A stretch of 13,610 bases of DNA from CAYMNU01 sp964391885. Its GTDB lineage: Archaea > Altiarchaeota > Altiarchaeia > JAFGQM01. Location: positions 1 through 13,610 of the forward strand of contig CAYMNU010000019.1 of assembly GCA_964391885.1 (NCBI GenBank), written 5' to 3'. Below, piece by piece: positions 12,593 to 13,610 of this stretch (position 1 is the first letter of the stretch; each line of letters begins with the position of its first letter). Under the pieces are notes generated by a model. It saw nothing but the letters and a program-made list of their open reading frames with translations. It had not been told where the DNA came from and searched no databases. The translations under genes and the position numbers were made by a program.

Positions 12593-13608
12593 TTCATATT
12601 GCTTACAAGACCTCGTATCTTTCCCTGAACCTGCATGTTGGGACCCACTCTGGCATCTCCTGCAAGCACAGAGCCATCAGCGATTTGTACATTATCACCT
12701 ATCACCGCCCCGGGCCAGACGTCCACACCTTTGCCTATCCTACATCCTTGGCCCACTATACAATGCTTTAACGAGGAGCCTTCGCCGATTGTAACATCGT
12801 CGAAAAGCACTGATGAGCGCAGCATTGCATTCACTAGATTACAGTTGTTACCTAAAACAGATTCTATTATCTCGGATTCGCTCAGGCTGCAGCCGGTACC
12901 GATGAGATTCTTTCCCCTTAGGAAGTGGTGCGTCGCCTCAAGATAATCCTCAGGCTTGCCGACATCCTTCCAGAAATCATGGGTCACAAAGCCGCATATT
13001 TTTTTCTTTTCCTCAAGCATGCGCGGGAAAAGGTTCTTGGAGAAATCATAAAACTTGAGAGGTATCATGTCTAGGACTTCGGGCTCGAAGATGTAGATGC
13101 CCGTATTGGCAAGGTTGCTGAATGTCTCTTCAGGCTTGGGCTTCTCCTTGAAGCGGATTATCTCACCGTGCCTCATCTCAGCAATCCCAAAGTGCGATAC
13201 ATCGTCCACCTCCATCAGGGCCAGGGTCGCCATGCCCCTCATCTCTTTATGCGCCTCATAAAGGTCGTGCACGTCTATATCGCTTATATTGTCGCCTTGT
13301 ATCACCACAAATGTGTCGTCTATGTGGTCTACTGCATTCTTTACGGAACCAGCCGTCCCGAGGGGAGTATCCTCGTTTACAACAGTCAGGCTGACGCCGA
13401 AATTAGAGCCATCCCCAAAATAGTTGCTTATCTGTTCCACCTTATAGTTGGTGGTGATTATGATATCATCGATGCCCTGGCCTGCGAGCTTCGTGATTAT
13501 GTACTCCATGACCGGTTTGTTTAAAAAGGGAACCATGGGCTTTGTGCGAGTGTAGGTGATAGGCCTGAGGCGTGTGCCTTCGCCCCCTGCGAGGATTATT
13601 GCTTTCAT
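12589..13608 (-). CDS. Sugar-1-phosphate nucleotidyltransferase with left-handed beta-helix domain
   Basis: 339 residues. It joins a nucleoside triphosphate to a sugar 1-phosphate, feeding cell-surface glycan or protein glycosylation. N-terminal nucleotidyltransferase domain: the signature A7-G-G-E-G-T-R-L-R-P16, K23 in TKPM, PLGTAGS (82-88), the metal-binding D106 in VIQGDN, FKEKPKPEE, and FWKDVGKPEDYLEA around 208-221. From about 240 to 330 come hexapeptide repeats (CSLSESEIIES, NLVNAMLRSSVLFDDV, GQGCRIGKGVDVWPGAVIGDNVQIADGS) forming a left-handed beta helix, so it belongs to the COG1208 group rather than short RmlA. The sugar could be mannose, glucose or N-acetylglucosamine; sequence does not decide. 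The ATG two bases from the right edge gives the canonical start MKAIILAGG, so the gene is complete although its promoter is outside. It overlaps trm1 by 4 nt. Confidence 0.9.
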   Translation of the reverse strand: MKAIILAGGEGTRLRPITYTRTKPMVPFLNKPVMEYIITKLAGQGIDDIIITTNYKVEQISNYFGDGSNFGVSLTVVNEDTPLGTAGSVKNAVDHIDDTFVVIQGDNISDIDVHDLYEAHKEMRGMATLALMEVDDVSHFGIAEMRHGEIIRFKEKPKPEETFSNLANTGIYIFEPEVLDMIPLKFYDFSKNLFPRMLEEKKKICGFVTHDFWKDVGKPEDYLEATHHFLRGKNLIGTGCSLSESEIIESVLGNNCNLVNAMLRSSVLFDDVTIGEGSSLKHCIVGQGCRIGKGVDVWPGAVIGDNVQIADGSVLAGDARVGPNMQVQGKIRGLVSNMK

Positions 13609-13610
13609 TG

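Noticed and set aside
1..13610. tRNA, rRNA, CRISPR array, insertion sequence or attachment site
   Set aside because: All gaps are under 90 bases and none shows cloverleaf-like, repeat-spacer or terminal-repeat structure; no transposase or integrase is encoded.

Overview
This window looks like a compact archaeal chromosome. The evidence is an archaeal-type membrane LonB protease, both archaeal tRNA m2,2G methyltransferases (the Trm-G10/Trm11 type and Trm1), a geranylgeranyl reductase paired with a ferredoxin (archaeal isoprenoid lipid saturation), an archaeal-type agmatinase, and TATA-like boxes about 26 nt upstream of start codons, as expected for leaderless transcripts. Gaps are tiny and several neighbours overlap by 4 nt. 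The Cys-rich surface protein with a C-G-N-G-x-C-E motif and the many short membrane or tail-anchored proteins of unknown function suggest a DPANN-type lineage (Micrarchaeota or Diapherotrites-like). That placement is inference, since no rRNA or marker tree is available here.

Layout. (1) 1-456, minus strand: a 2[4Fe-4S] ferredoxin followed by the N-terminus of a geranylgeranyl reductase that runs off the left edge. (2) 457-542: a divergent promoter region with a perfect 10-bp-arm inverted repeat. (3) 543-1094: a DUF429 / RNase H-fold predicted nuclease. (4) 1161-5157, plus strand: a closely packed run of two small polytopic membrane proteins, a B12-type radical SAM enzyme with a CX4CX2C cluster motif, an 89-aa coiled-coil tail-anchored protein and a 436-aa coiled-coil tail-anchored protein. 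This is the least explained part of the window. (5) 5172-7112, minus: LonB, convergent with the coiled-coil gene and only 6 bp from the divergent start of Trm-G10. (6) 7119-11528, plus: Trm-G10 (GTG start), a secreted or membrane-anchored Cys-rich protein, an agmatinase overlapping it by 4 nt, and a PEP-carboxykinase-like protein. (7) 11525-13608, minus: a sugar-nucleotide pyrophosphorylase overlapping Trm1 by 4 nt, with Trm1 convergent with and overlapping the PEPCK-like gene.

Most of the genes are housekeeping: lipid saturation, tRNA modification, protein quality control, polyamine metabolism and sugar activation. The strongest candidates for something new are the membrane / radical SAM / coiled-coil run at 1161-5157, the PEPCK-like protein that keeps the metal and phosphate-binding residues in a diverged scaffold, and the Cys-rich surface protein. 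No rRNA, tRNA, CRISPR array, insertion sequence or attachment site was seen, and no stretch over 300 bases lacks a gene.
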